Assembly (NCBI RefSeq): GCF_900094575.1
Contig: NZ_FMAE01000005.1
Coordinates: 248,001 to 312,000 of the forward strand
DNA length: 64,000 bases
Reading direction: 5' to 3'
DNA from: Bradyrhizobium yuanmingense
GTDB lineage: Bacteria; Pseudomonadota; Alphaproteobacteria; Rhizobiales; Xanthobacteraceae
Under the pieces are notes generated by a model. The model saw only the letters and a program-made list of their open reading frames with translations, searched no databases and had not been told where the DNA came from. This document shows positions 36,621 through 44,464 of the stretch, in pieces. Every line of letters begins with the position of its first letter. The first letter of the stretch is position 1. Made by a program: the position numbers and the translations under genes.

Positions 36621-37040
36621 CTACCGCCCATACATGCCCGGCGCACGTGCCCCGTGCGGGTAGCACTGTCCCTGCGAGTAATTGTAATCATAGCCGTCCG
36701 GACAGAGCCCGCCGCGTCGTCCGTAATATTGAGGGCGACCGTAAGCGCCGGGCGCGTGCGCACGATTCGGGTAGCACTCGCCTGTCGAGTAATTATAGTC
36801 GTAACCGTGCGGGCACAGGCCACCACGGCGCCCATAGCCCGAGCCGTGGCCCCCGGTGTAGACACCCGGCGCGTGACGGTCGTTGGGATAGCAGCGGCCG
36901 TTCGAGTGGTTGTAATCGTAGCCGTGTGGACATTGCCCGCCCGGACCGCCCCTGAACTGAACCTGCTCCACCATGGGCGCTGTCGGCGCCGCAGGCCCGG
37001 TTGCAAACGCAAGCAGGCCGGCCAGCGCAAGTTCGATCAT
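36621..37040 (-). CDS. Secreted protein with three CPHGYDYN...CYPN repeats
   Basis: A 139-residue protein. Start at the ATG at 37040 (MIELALAGLLAFATGP), with AAGGA upstream, giving a short signal peptide. Three ~35-residue repeats follow, each with CP(H/D)GYDYNxSxGxCYP(N/H) and then xxHAPG or ARAPG plus a Gly/Tyr-rich spacer (units start near residues 30, 71 and 108). Each unit has a Cys pair about 13 residues apart. It shares the repeat and the short N-terminus with the protein at 24175-24570. Function unknown; a periplasmic or cell-surface role is likely. Confidence 0.75.
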   Translation of the reverse strand: MIELALAGLLAFATGPAAPTAPMVEQVQFRGGPGGQCPHGYDYNHSNGRCYPNDRHAPGVYTGGHGSGYGRRGGLCPHGYDYNYSTGECYPNRAHAPGAYGRPQYYGRRGGLCPDGYDYNYSQGQCYPHGARAPGMYGR

Positions 37041-37193
37041 GACGATTCCTTCAAAACACGGGGACAAGCCTATCAGGATTCGCGTCCCACGAAACGACAT
37101 GGCAATTGACGCATGGCTGGCCTGAACCCCGCATGAACCGGGCTCGGACTGCGACAATGCGTCAACGCCAGGCATCGCGCACGATGCCGACGT

Positions 37194-37409
37194 CTAGATC
37201 GTGGACTTATCCGACTTGAGCCGGCTGAGCCCCGCCTCAATGATCGCGATCTCCTCGTCGATCTGACCGATCGGCAAACTGAAATCATAGCCGGACCGGC
37301 TCTTCAGATCGACCGCGAGCCGCTGCCTGTGCATCATCAGCTCGTCGAGTCCACGGCGGTTCTTCAGACGCACATAGGCGTCGACGATCTGCTCGATCGC
37401 GTTCGGCAT
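37194..37409 (-). CDS. Small hypothetical protein (71 aa)
   Basis: From the ATG at 37409 the product starts MPNAIEQIVDAYVRLKNRRG, is helical and charged, and ends LSRLKSDKSTI. The middle (LMMHRQRLAVDLKSRSGYDF) and IGQIDEEIAIIEAGLSRLK form two further helices. The frame is open upstream to 37652 but that part is Arg/Gly/Thr-rich and not protein-like. Family unknown. Confidence 0.62.
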   Translation of the reverse strand: MPNAIEQIVDAYVRLKNRRGLDELMMHRQRLAVDLKSRSGYDFSLPIGQIDEEIAIIEAGLSRLKSDKSTI

Positions 37410-37692
37410 GAGATCTGTCCCGGCGAAAAGGCCCGGCGGCGCGCCCACGCCAGCGGACGATTTCGGTGTCGCGGTACGCAATACAAATCCGCGACGGATT
37501 CGTCGATACGCCAAGCTGGTTGAGATCGTGTTACCGTTCGATGATTTCGTCAGTCGTGGGCATGAAAGGCCGCCCGCGGCCAAAAGCCGGGGTCGAAAAC
37601 GGATGCGGGTTTGAAATGCACCAGCCCCGGTTGGCGCACCCTTATCAGCCAATCCGAGGCATCTCTGTTAAGAAACGAAACACAGGAACCCG

Positions 37693-37858
37693 CTACAGGC
37701 TCTCGTCCACGACGCAGGGCCCCAGGCAACGGTAGGCGTCCGAGATCGGCGCCACCTGATGGCGCAACGCCGGTCGGGACCGCCGGGTAAGGCCCGCCAG
37801 CTTGGGCCGAAGTGGCCGCCAGCAGTGTCGCGACAGCGAAAAACCCGACGCTGCGCAT
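37693..37858 (-). pseudogene. Small secreted-protein gene, probably frameshifted
   Basis: The ATG at 37858 gives a clear signal peptide (MRSVGFFAVATLLAATSAQA). The matching C-terminal part (SDAYRCLGPCVVDESL, stop at 37693) is in another frame, 166 bases away, so one extra base or two missing bases separate them. In the first frame translation would run on to 37550 through unrelated sequence. The cysteine-containing end suggests a ~54-residue exported protein before the lesion. Confidence 0.45.
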
Positions 37859-38048
37859 TGCCTTCGCTCCCAAGCCGATGTCATGCCCGCTTGGAAGGCG
37901 CCGGACGGCTCGACGGCGCAATCCCGGCGTTCGCGCAAGCGGCGCCCGGCGCATTGTTGATAACCCACGCAAACGCTGCGCGGGTGGTGACAGGGCATGC
38001 GGACGTGTTATCGGGGGATGACGCAGTTGCGAGACGGATCGGACACCC

Positions 38049-38636
38049 ATGCGAATTACCCTCGTCGGCTCCCGCCATTTTGGCGTGACCACCCTGAACA
38101 TGCTCCGGGAGCACAGCGTCTCGGTCGTCCGGGTCGTGGTGGCGGACGCCGACGACCGCCTCGCCGCGGCGGCCAAGGCGGCGGGCATCGAGGTGCAGGT
38201 GCAAGCCAATCCCAAGCTGGTGGTGGCCTCCGAGATCGCCCCGGACACCGATCTGATCATCACCGCGCACAGCCATGCCAGGATCGGCAAGGATGCGCTC
38301 GCCGCCGCCAGGCTCGGCGGGATCGGCTATCATCCCTCGCTGCTGCCGCGCCACCGCGGCAAGGCCGCGGTGGAATGGACCATCAAGGAAGGCGACCCCA
38401 TCGCTGGCGGCACGATCTACCATCTCGCCGACCGCATGGATGCCGGCGCGATCGCCGCCCAGGACTGGTGCTTCGTCAAGAAGGGCGAGACCGCACGAGA
38501 GCTTTGGGAGCGCGCGCTGGCGCCGCTCGGGCTCAAGCTGCTGGCCGACGTGATCGATTACGCCAAGGTCCACAAGGCGCTACCCGCCAAAGTCCAGGAC
38601 GAGCAGTTCGCGACCTCCGCGCCGAGCCTCTCCTGA
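38049..38636 (+). CDS. Formyltransferase family protein (diverged active site)
   Basis: A 195-residue protein with the N-terminal formyltransferase fold of Fmt/PurN-type enzymes, which transfer a formyl group from 10-formyl-THF. The hallmark HPSLLPRHRG starts at H95 and the catalytic-type Asp is D131 in DRMDAGAI. The conserved Asn two residues before the His (NxHxSLLP) is replaced: the sequence reads GIGYHPSLLP. The C-terminal tRNA-binding OB domain of Fmt is absent. Substrate unknown; it could act on a sugar or amine, or have lost activity. Confidence 0.85.
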   Translation: MRITLVGSRHFGVTTLNMLREHSVSVVRVVVADADDRLAAAAKAAGIEVQVQANPKLVVASEIAPDTDLIITAHSHARIGKDALAAARLGGIGYHPSLLPRHRGKAAVEWTIKEGDPIAGGTIYHLADRMDAGAIAAQDWCFVKKGETARELWERALAPLGLKLLADVIDYAKVHKALPAKVQDEQFATSAPSLS

Positions 38637-38773
38637 GCCAAGATCCTCTGAGCCAGCCCTCTGAGCCGAAGTCTCCTGGAGCAAGCTCTTTCCGAGTCGT
38701 CCTGACGTTTACCCTTAACGTGCGGCGCCCTTGATTCTGCTTCGGAAATTGGAGCCAAAAGCGCAAATAAACC

Positions 38774-38793
38774 ATTGTTCCCAAACGAACAAT
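38774..38793. promoter_or_regulatory. Inverted repeat ATTGTTC-N6-GAACAAT
   Basis: Perfect 7-base arms, 84 bases before the start of the secreted-protein gene at 38877. This suits an operator near a promoter; the spacing differs from the LexA direct repeat. Confidence 0.45.
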
Positions 38794-38876
38794 TTTCGCT
38801 TTGGCATCGCAACAAATTTCCGTCACATTTCGTCCGAATAAGCGTCAACAACTCAGACACATTCAAGGACGAATTC

Positions 38877-39227
38877 ATGCGTTTTGGTCGCATTGCGGTG
38901 TTCTGTGCCGCCCCAGTTCTCGCTGGCACCCTCGCCGCCCCCGCCTTCGCCCAGAATCCCTATGACGGCAATTGGCAAGTCACCATCGTGACCAAGAGCG
39001 GTTCGTGCGAGCCGACCGCAAGCTCGATGCTGACGGTTGCCGGCGGCAAGATCACCGCGCCCGGCGCTAACGTTTCCGGCACCATCGGCAGCGGGGGACT
39101 TGTGAAAGTTTCGATCAATGGTGCATATGCCAACGGTCAACTCAGCGGCAACGCCGGATCGGGGAAGTGGAATGGAGCATCTGCAGGCATACCGTGCAGC
39201 GGGCGGTGGGAAGCATCGCGCCAATAA
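38877..39227 (+). CDS. Secreted small protein (116 aa)
   Basis: ATG at 38877. A signal peptide (MRFGRIAVFCAAPVLAGTLA...AFA) precedes a mature domain with NPYDGNWQVTIVTKSGSCEP, a glycine-rich middle (APGANVSGTIGSGGLVKVSI) and a Cys near the end (IPCSGRWEASRQ). The pattern YDGxWxVxIVTxxGxC with a repeated GxGxW and terminal CSGxWxA is one I associate with a periplasmic protein family in Bradyrhizobium. Two cysteines may form a disulfide. Its 3' end overlaps the next gene. Confidence 0.68.
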   Translation: MRFGRIAVFCAAPVLAGTLAAPAFAQNPYDGNWQVTIVTKSGSCEPTASSMLTVAGGKITAPGANVSGTIGSGGLVKVSINGAYANGQLSGNAGSGKWNGASAGIPCSGRWEASRQ

Positions 39228-39717
39228 ACCAATTGAGGCTCGCGCCCGGAACCGGCGGCTGCTGATCGCGGCCGCCGTTTTGTTTGGGGCTGGGATCGCC
39301 GCGACCGAAAGCAGTGCCCAGTCCGGCCCGTTCGCCCCGCTGGCGGGCAGCTGGAGCGGTAGTGGCACGGTCACGCTGGATGACGGCTCGACCGAGCGGA
39401 TCCGCTGCCGGGCCAAATACGCTCCGATCGGACCGACCATGGAGATGTCGCTGACCTGCGCCAGCGATGCCTACAAATTCAACCTCGGCGCCAACGTGAA
39501 GGCCGAAGGCGGCGCCATTGCAGGCAGTTGGTCCGAGACCAGCCGCAACATCTCCGGTTCGCTCCAGGGCCGCGGCAGTGGCGGAAGCTACGAGCTGGTG
39601 GCCTCCACCGCGGGCTTCAACGCCAACATCTCTCTCAAGACGTCCGGCAACAAGCAGAACGTCACGATGCGCGCGGACAGTCAGTTCCGCGGCGCGCACA
39701 TCTCGATGTCGAAATAA
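39172..39717 (+). CDS. Secreted protein, lipocalin-like beta-sheet pattern
   Basis: About 181 residues from the ATG at 39172, which lies inside the 3' end of the preceding gene, so the start is uncertain. A hydrophobic signal segment (RRLLIAAAVLFGAGIAATES) precedes the mature part: FAPLAGSWSGSGTVTLDDGS, then alternating strands (RCRAKYAPIGPTMEMSLTCA...YKFNLGANVKAEGGAIAGSW). LxGxWxGxGxVxLxDG openings are typical of small beta-barrel proteins. Two cysteines may pair. Operon with 38877. Confidence 0.65.
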   Translation: MEHLQAYRAAGGGKHRANKPIEARARNRRLLIAAAVLFGAGIAATESSAQSGPFAPLAGSWSGSGTVTLDDGSTERIRCRAKYAPIGPTMEMSLTCASDAYKFNLGANVKAEGGAIAGSWSETSRNISGSLQGRGSGGSYELVASTAGFNANISLKTSGNKQNVTMRADSQFRGAHISMSK

Positions 39718-39735
39718 GACGCTAGCTCACGCGAC

Positions 39736-39770
39736 AATCGATCCGGCGCCCGCGCCGGATCGATTTTTTT
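39736..39770. terminator. Bidirectional terminator
   Basis: AATCGATCCGGCG (39736-39748) pairs perfectly with CGCCGGATCGATT (39753-39765) around CCCG, followed by a T-run to 39770. It separates the two convergent transcription units and overlaps the last bases of the Rid gene. Confidence 0.85.
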
Positions 39771-40167
39771 ATGGGCCGGGCACGAACGCCGTGACCTCGA
39801 TCTCGACCTTGGCACGCTCGTCCACGAGGCCTCCGATATAGAGCAGCGTCGAGGGCGGAAAATTGCGGCCGAGCGTTTCCTTCCAGGCCGCGCCAATGCC
39901 GGCACCTGCCGCTTCGTACTCGGCGCGGCTGGTCAGGTACCAGGTCAGGCGGACGATGTGCTCGGCGCCGGCACCGGCCTCGCCCAGCAGCTTGACGATC
40001 CGCTTCAGCGCCGTCGCGACCTGGGCTGCCATGTCGGGATCGTAACTGCCGGCCTCGTCGCCCCCGGTTTGGCCGGCGAGTACCACCCACCGGCCCGGCC
40101 CCTCGGTCGCGACGCCGTGGGAAAAGCCGCGCGGTTTTTTCCACTCGGCCGGCTGCAAGATGCGCAT
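39769..40167 (-). CDS. Rid (YjgF/YER057c/UK114) family protein
   Basis: A 132-residue protein of the Rid superfamily. Start at the ATG at 40167 (MRILQPAEWKKPRGFSHGVA), with GGGAGA upstream. Family features: YxxGVxxxGxxxxLAGQTG, MAAQVATALKRIVKLLGEAG, TWYLTSRAEYEAAG and the closing LLYIGGLVDERAKVEIEVTAFV. The catalytic arginine of true RidA imine deaminase in its usual ARLPK context is not seen, so it belongs to another Rid subgroup and its activity is open. Divergent from the EamA gene. Confidence 0.85.
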   Translation of the reverse strand: MRILQPAEWKKPRGFSHGVATEGPGRWVVLAGQTGGDEAGSYDPDMAAQVATALKRIVKLLGEAGAGAEHIVRLTWYLTSRAEYEAAGAGIGAAWKETLGRNFPPSTLLYIGGLVDERAKVEIEVTAFVPGP

Positions 40168-40319
40168 GGGCAATGTCTCCCGATCTTTGTCGTTGTTCGC
40201 TGATGCCTTAGCATGCCGCCCGGCATCGCTGCATCCGCAGATTTGGCCGTTGCAAACGGCGGCAATGTCGCCGATACCGGCCGCCCCTCCTTGGTCCATC
40301 CCTTTCGTATCCGCCGCAG

Positions 40320-41195
40320 ATGAGTACCACACCGTCGAAAATGATGGCTGCACTGTGGATGACCGGCTGGCTGTCGCTGATGCTGATCATGGCAGTCGCC
40401 GGGCGCGAGACCACGCGCGAGCTGAATGTTTTTCAGATCATGGAAATGAGGTCGCTGGCCGGCTTCGTCTTGCTCTCACCGATCATCTACCGCGCCGGCG
40501 GCTGGAAGGTGCTCAAGACATCGCGGTTGCCGCAGCATGTCGGCCGCAATTTGGTGCACTATGTTGCCCAACTCGGCTGGTTCTTCGCACTGACACTGAT
40601 CCCGATCGGCCAGGTGGTCGCAATCGAGTTCACCATGCCGATCTGGACGGCCGTCCTCGCGGCGAGCTTCCTGTCCGAGCGGATGACGCCATGGAAGATC
40701 GCCGCCATCGTGCTCGGCCTCGTCGGCGTTATCGTCATTGTCCGCCCCTCGACCGGGGAGATCAATCCGGGGCAGCTCATCGCGCTTGGCGCCGCCATGG
40801 GATTTGGCGTCGCGATGGCGCTGGTCAAATCGCTGACCCGCACCGAGAGTGCGCTCTCGATCCTGTTCTGGATGCTGGTGGTGCAGTCGGTTGCGGGCTT
40901 CATTCCGACGCTGTTGGTCTGGACGTGGCCGTCGCTCTATGTCTGGGGCTGGGTCGGCGTGATCGCCGTCTGCGGCACGTTCTCACATTATTGCCTGGCC
41001 AGTGCGATGCGCTACGCTGACGCGACGGTCGTGGTTCCGATGGACTTCCTGCGGGTTCCACTGACTGCAACTGCCGGTTGGCTGTTGTATTCCGAGCGGC
41101 TCGACGCCTGGACCGTGCTCGGCGCCGCGCTGATCCTGTTCGGCAATTTACTCAATTTGAAGCCCGCTTCGTCGGTTCCCGCCCGGGCCAGGTGA
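40320..41195 (+). CDS. EamA/DMT family transporter
   Basis: A 291-residue inner-membrane protein with ten predicted transmembrane helices in two EamA repeats (about residues 10-140 and 150-285). Typical landmarks are PxxQVVAIEFTMPIWTAVLAA, FLSERMTPWKIAAIVLGLVGV, and the second-half FSHYCLASAMRYADATVVVP...DFLRVPLTATAGWLLYSERLD. Such drug/metabolite transporters export small metabolites; the substrate is unknown. ATG at 40320; Shine-Dalgarno not obvious. Confidence 0.88.
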   Translation: MSTTPSKMMAALWMTGWLSLMLIMAVAGRETTRELNVFQIMEMRSLAGFVLLSPIIYRAGGWKVLKTSRLPQHVGRNLVHYVAQLGWFFALTLIPIGQVVAIEFTMPIWTAVLAASFLSERMTPWKIAAIVLGLVGVIVIVRPSTGEINPGQLIALGAAMGFGVAMALVKSLTRTESALSILFWMLVVQSVAGFIPTLLVWTWPSLYVWGWVGVIAVCGTFSHYCLASAMRYADATVVVPMDFLRVPLTATAGWLLYSERLDAWTVLGAALILFGNLLNLKPASSVPARAR

Positions 41196-41232
41196 ACCTC
41201 GCGCCGTCTCGCGCGACAAAACCAAGTGGCCG

Positions 41233-41248
41233 TGTGATTTGGATCACG
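41233..41248. promoter_or_regulatory. CRP/FNR-type site upstream of the caspase-like gene
   Basis: TGTGA-TTTGGA-TCACG, with a perfect inner GTGAT-TTGG-ATCAC palindrome, ~150 bases before the start of the orthocaspase gene. The half-sites match the CRP/FNR/FixK superfamily more than a random palindrome. Which regulator binds is unknown. Confidence 0.5.
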
Positions 41249-41396
41249 TTGGAGCAACACTCCATCGTGCACATTCGGCCACACAGCAGCGGGTTGAACG
41301 CAACGGACTGCCGTTTTGGTGGCGCGAAGTCGGGCACTTCGTGTAGGTTCGTGGCCGATTTGTTGCTGCCTGCAATTCGATTCTGGGGATTTCAGA

Positions 41397-42830
41397 ATGC
41401 GCTATCTCACCCTCCTCGCTTCGCTGATGTGCATGGCGCTGTCGATCAGTGCCGCCAAGGCTGACCGCCGCGTCGCCTTCGTCGTCGGCAACGGCTCCTA
41501 CAAGAACGTCGCGCAATTGCCGAACCCGCCGATCGACGCCAAGGCGATGGCGGCCACGCTGCGCAATGTCGGCTTCGAGGTGATCGAAGGCTCCAATCTC
41601 AGCCGCGACCAGATGACCGAGAAGCTGCTTGATTTCGGCCGCAAGGCGCAAGGCTCCGATATCGCGCTGTTCTATTATGCCGGCCACGGCATCGCCGTCA
41701 GCGGCACCAATTACCTGCTGCCCGTCGATGCCGACATCAAGTCGGAGATGGACGTCAAGCTGGGCGCCGCCATCAACATCGACCTGACGCTCGAGCAGAC
41801 CATGGGCGATGCCAAGGTCAAGCTCGTCTTCCTCGACGCCTGCCGGGACAATCCGTTCGCCGCGAAGATCAAGTCGAATTCGGCGACCCGCAGCGTCAAC
41901 GTCCAGAGCGGCCTCGCCGAGATGAAGTCCGGCGAAGGCACGCTGATCGCGTTCGCCACCGGCCCGGGCCAGACCGCACTCGACGGCCAGGAAGGCAACA
42001 ACAGCCCGTTCACGCGGGCGTTGATTGACAACATCACCAAGCCCGGCGTCGAGATCCAGCAGGCCATGACGTCGGTGCGCGCTCAGGTCAATGAAGAGAC
42101 CCGCAAGGGCCAGCTGCCCTGGGGCCACACCAACCTGACCGGCTCCGTCTATCTCAATCAGGCGCCGACCATCCAGGTCGCCGCTGCGGCCCCGACCGCG
42201 ACCGGCATTGTGCCGGCGGCGACCGGAAGCTCGGACGGTGTCGAGCTCGAATACTGGCGCTCGGTTAAGGAGTCCAACAAGGCCGAGGAGCTCAATGCCT
42301 ACCTCACCGCTTACCCGAACGGCCAGTTCAAGGCGCTGGCGCTGGCGCGGCTAGCGGCGATCAAGAGCGGCCCCTCGACCGCGACCCGCACGCTCAATGC
42401 CGGCGTCGATCCCGCCACCTTCACGGATGAGGCTACCCAAGTGACCGAGGACCAAATCGGTCTCGACAAGAACAAGCGTCGCGACGTGCAGCGGCGACTC
42501 ACGGCGCTCGGCTTCGACACCAACCAGACCGGCGTCTTCAACGACGAAACGCGGTCCGTGCTCAAGCGCTGGCAGACTGCGCGCGGCTATCCCTCGTCGG
42601 GTTATCTCAACAAGAACCAGCACAAGGCCCTGCTCTCGGAAATCGTGGCTGCCCCGGCAACGGCGAGCGACGGCAGCCAGAAGCCGGCTCGGCGCGCCGC
42701 CACCGCCCCGGCTCAGAGCAGCGCGCCGGCACCGGCTCCCCAGCCACGCAGCAATCCCGGCGATGCTGCCGGTGCGGCCTTCGTCGGTGGCGTCGTCGGC
42801 GGCATGATGGGCGGCATGTTCCGCCGCTGA
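41397..42830 (+). CDS. Orthocaspase-like (peptidase C14) exported protein with peptidoglycan-binding-like domain
   Basis: A 477-residue protein. ATG at 41397 starts a signal peptide (MRYLTLLASLMCMALSISAAKA). Residues ~24-260 form a caspase-like C14 domain with RRVAFVVGNGSYKN, the catalytic His in YYAGHGIA (H97) and Cys in FLDACRDNPF (C149). Then a helical SEL1-like region (LEYWRSVKESNKAEELNAYL), a peptidoglycan-binding-like fold (VQRRLTALGFDTNQTGVFND, about 370-415), a Pro/Ala linker and a glycine-rich end (GGVVGGMMGGMFRR). Such bacterial orthocaspases cleave after Arg/Lys; targets are unknown. A terminator follows. Confidence 0.88.
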   Translation: MRYLTLLASLMCMALSISAAKADRRVAFVVGNGSYKNVAQLPNPPIDAKAMAATLRNVGFEVIEGSNLSRDQMTEKLLDFGRKAQGSDIALFYYAGHGIAVSGTNYLLPVDADIKSEMDVKLGAAINIDLTLEQTMGDAKVKLVFLDACRDNPFAAKIKSNSATRSVNVQSGLAEMKSGEGTLIAFATGPGQTALDGQEGNNSPFTRALIDNITKPGVEIQQAMTSVRAQVNEETRKGQLPWGHTNLTGSVYLNQAPTIQVAAAAPTATGIVPAATGSSDGVELEYWRSVKESNKAEELNAYLTAYPNGQFKALALARLAAIKSGPSTATRTLNAGVDPATFTDEATQVTEDQIGLDKNKRRDVQRRLTALGFDTNQTGVFNDETRSVLKRWQTARGYPSSGYLNKNQHKALLSEIVAAPATASDGSQKPARRAATAPAQSSAPAPAPQPRSNPGDAAGAAFVGGVVGGMMGGMFRR

Positions 42831-42855
42831 GAGCGAGACGGATCCCAGACGACAG

Positions 42856-42880
42856 AAGCCCGGCTCGCGCCGGGCTTTTT
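42856..42880 (+). terminator. Rho-independent terminator after the orthocaspase gene
   Basis: AAGCCCGGC (42856-42864) pairs with GCCGGGCTT (42869-42877) around TCGC, followed by T's. It begins 26 bases after the stop codon. Confidence 0.85.
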
Positions 42881-42887
42881 CGTTTGT

Positions 42888-43000
42888 GATCCTCATGGTG
42901 AGGAGGCGCGAAGCGCCGTCTCGAACCATGAAGGCGCGCCTCGACCAGCGGGGCCTTCATCCTTCGAGACGCTTGCTTCGCAAGCTCCTCAGGATGAGGA
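42888..43000. repeat. Dispersed repeat (ATCCTCATGGTGAGGAGG family), copy 1
   Basis: Starts ATCCTCATGGTGAGGAGGC and ends GCTCCTCAGGATGAGGA, with nested complementary parts (GTCTCGAACCATGAAGG / CCTTCATCCTTCGAGAC). A second copy lies at 51488-51597. Between the convergent orthocaspase and brnA-like genes. Confidence 0.85.
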
Positions 43001-43021
43001 GCTACAGCCCATCCGCGAAGT

Positions 43022-43261
43022 CTACTTCCCTGCCACCTTGCGCAGCGCCTCGTTGATGCGATCCTGCCAGCCGGGACCGCCCTCCTGGAAGAACTCCAGC
43101 ACGTCCTGGTCGATGCGCAGCGTGACCTGCTCCTTGATGCCGGGCACGGCGTTTTGCTTGGGCGGCGCCGTGGCGACCTTGGCCGTCACCTTCTTGAACG
43201 CCGCCTCGGCCTCGGTCCTGGCATCGCCCAGCGTGCGCGGCCGTCTCGGTTGATCCGCCAT
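43022..43261 (-). CDS. BrnA-like antitoxin (ribbon-helix-helix), no adjacent toxin
   Basis: A 79-residue protein. Its C-terminal half EQVTLRIDQDVLEFFQEGG, PGWQDRINEALRKV matches BrnA-type antitoxins, whose ribbon-helix-helix domain binds DNA and whose N-terminus neutralises the BrnT RNase. No BrnT-like gene is adjacent: cysK lies immediately upstream (stop 3 bases before this start on the same strand) and a repeat lies downstream. It is probably a solitary regulator or orphan antitoxin co-transcribed with cysK. Confidence 0.82.
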   Translation of the reverse strand: MADQPRRPRTLGDARTEAEAAFKKVTAKVATAPPKQNAVPGIKEQVTLRIDQDVLEFFQEGGPGWQDRINEALRKVAGK

Positions 43262-43264
43262 GTC

Positions 43265-44242
43265 CTAGATTCCCTCAAACAGAGCCGTCGAAAGATACCG
43301 CTCGGAGAAGGACGGCACGATCGCCAGGATGGTCTTTCCGGAAGCTTCCGGCCGCTTGCCGATCTCGAGTGCGGCGGCGATCGCGGCGCCCGAGGAGATG
43401 CCGCCCGGAATGCCCTCATGCCGCGCCAGCGCGCGCGAGGTCTCGATCGCGGTGGTCGAGTTGATCTTCACGATCTCATCGATCACGGAGCGGTCGAGGA
43501 TGTCAGGGACGAAGCCGGCACCAATGCCTTGGATCTTGTGCGGAGTATGCTGTCCCCCCGAGAGCACCGGGCTCTCCTCCGGCTCGACCGCGACCACACG
43601 CAAGCCCGGCTTGCGCGGCTTGAGTACCTGGCCGACGCCGGTGATCGTGCCGCCGGTGCCGACGCCGGCCACGAAGAAGTCGATGCTGCCGCCGGTGTCG
43701 TTCCAGATCTCCTCCGCGGTGGTGCGGCGGTGCACCTCCGGATTGGCGAGGTTCTTGAACTGCTGCGGCATCACTGAATTCGGCGTCGTCTTCAAGAGCT
43801 CCTCGGCGGCCGCGATGGCGCCCTTCATGCCCTGCGCCGCCGGCGTCAGCACCAGCTCCGCGCCGAGAAAGGCCAGCATCTTGCGTCGCTCGATCGACAT
43901 CGATTCCGGCATCACCAGCTTGAGCCGGTAGCCGCGGGAGGCCGCGACGAAGGCGAGCGCAATGCCGGTATTGCCGGAGGTCGGCTCGATCAGCACGGTG
44001 TCCGGCTTGACGATGCCCGCCTTCTCCATCGCGATGATCATGGCCGCGCCGATGCGGTCCTTCACGCTCGCGGCAGGATTGAAATATTCAAGTTTTGCCA
44101 AAATGGTCGCGTTCACGTCGTGCATGCCGGCCAGCCGGCGCAAGCGCACGATGGGCGTGTTGCCGAAGGCATCGACGATCGAGTCATAGATCCGGCCACG
44201 GCCGGGTTGGTGCGCTGCACCCGTGTTGGACGATACGTCCAT
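43265..44242 (-). CDS. cysK: Cysteine synthase A (O-acetylserine sulfhydrylase)
   Basis: A 325-residue PLP enzyme making cysteine from O-acetylserine and sulfide. PLP lysine lies in NPAASVKDRIG (about residue 61), the substrate loop is EPTSGNTGIALAF, the PLP-phosphate glycine loop is VGTGGTITGVG, and the C-terminal part carries GISSGAAIAAALE. GGGAG precedes the ATG at 44242. Length matches CysK. The next gene downstream, brnA-like, starts 3 bases after its stop. Confidence 0.95.
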   Translation of the reverse strand: MDVSSNTGAAHQPGRGRIYDSIVDAFGNTPIVRLRRLAGMHDVNATILAKLEYFNPAASVKDRIGAAMIIAMEKAGIVKPDTVLIEPTSGNTGIALAFVAASRGYRLKLVMPESMSIERRKMLAFLGAELVLTPAAQGMKGAIAAAEELLKTTPNSVMPQQFKNLANPEVHRRTTAEEIWNDTGGSIDFFVAGVGTGGTITGVGQVLKPRKPGLRVVAVEPEESPVLSGGQHTPHKIQGIGAGFVPDILDRSVIDEIVKINSTTAIETSRALARHEGIPGGISSGAAIAAALEIGKRPEASGKTILAIVPSFSERYLSTALFEGI

Positions 44243-44464
44243 GATGAACTCCCTGTGGCGACGATCTGCACGTCTGTCGCGGCCCTGCGCAGTTACGGAC
44301 AGCTTGCGGCGACACGCAAGCGGCTATGCAGCACATGTTAAATACGCTGCATCGCAAAATCGCGTGAGCTTTAATTAGCAGAAAACCAACGCATTTGTGT
44401 TGCGACCTCGTCAACTGATTCTGCTTATGTTAGACTTAGGTCTCAAAGCAGGGAGGTCACCACG

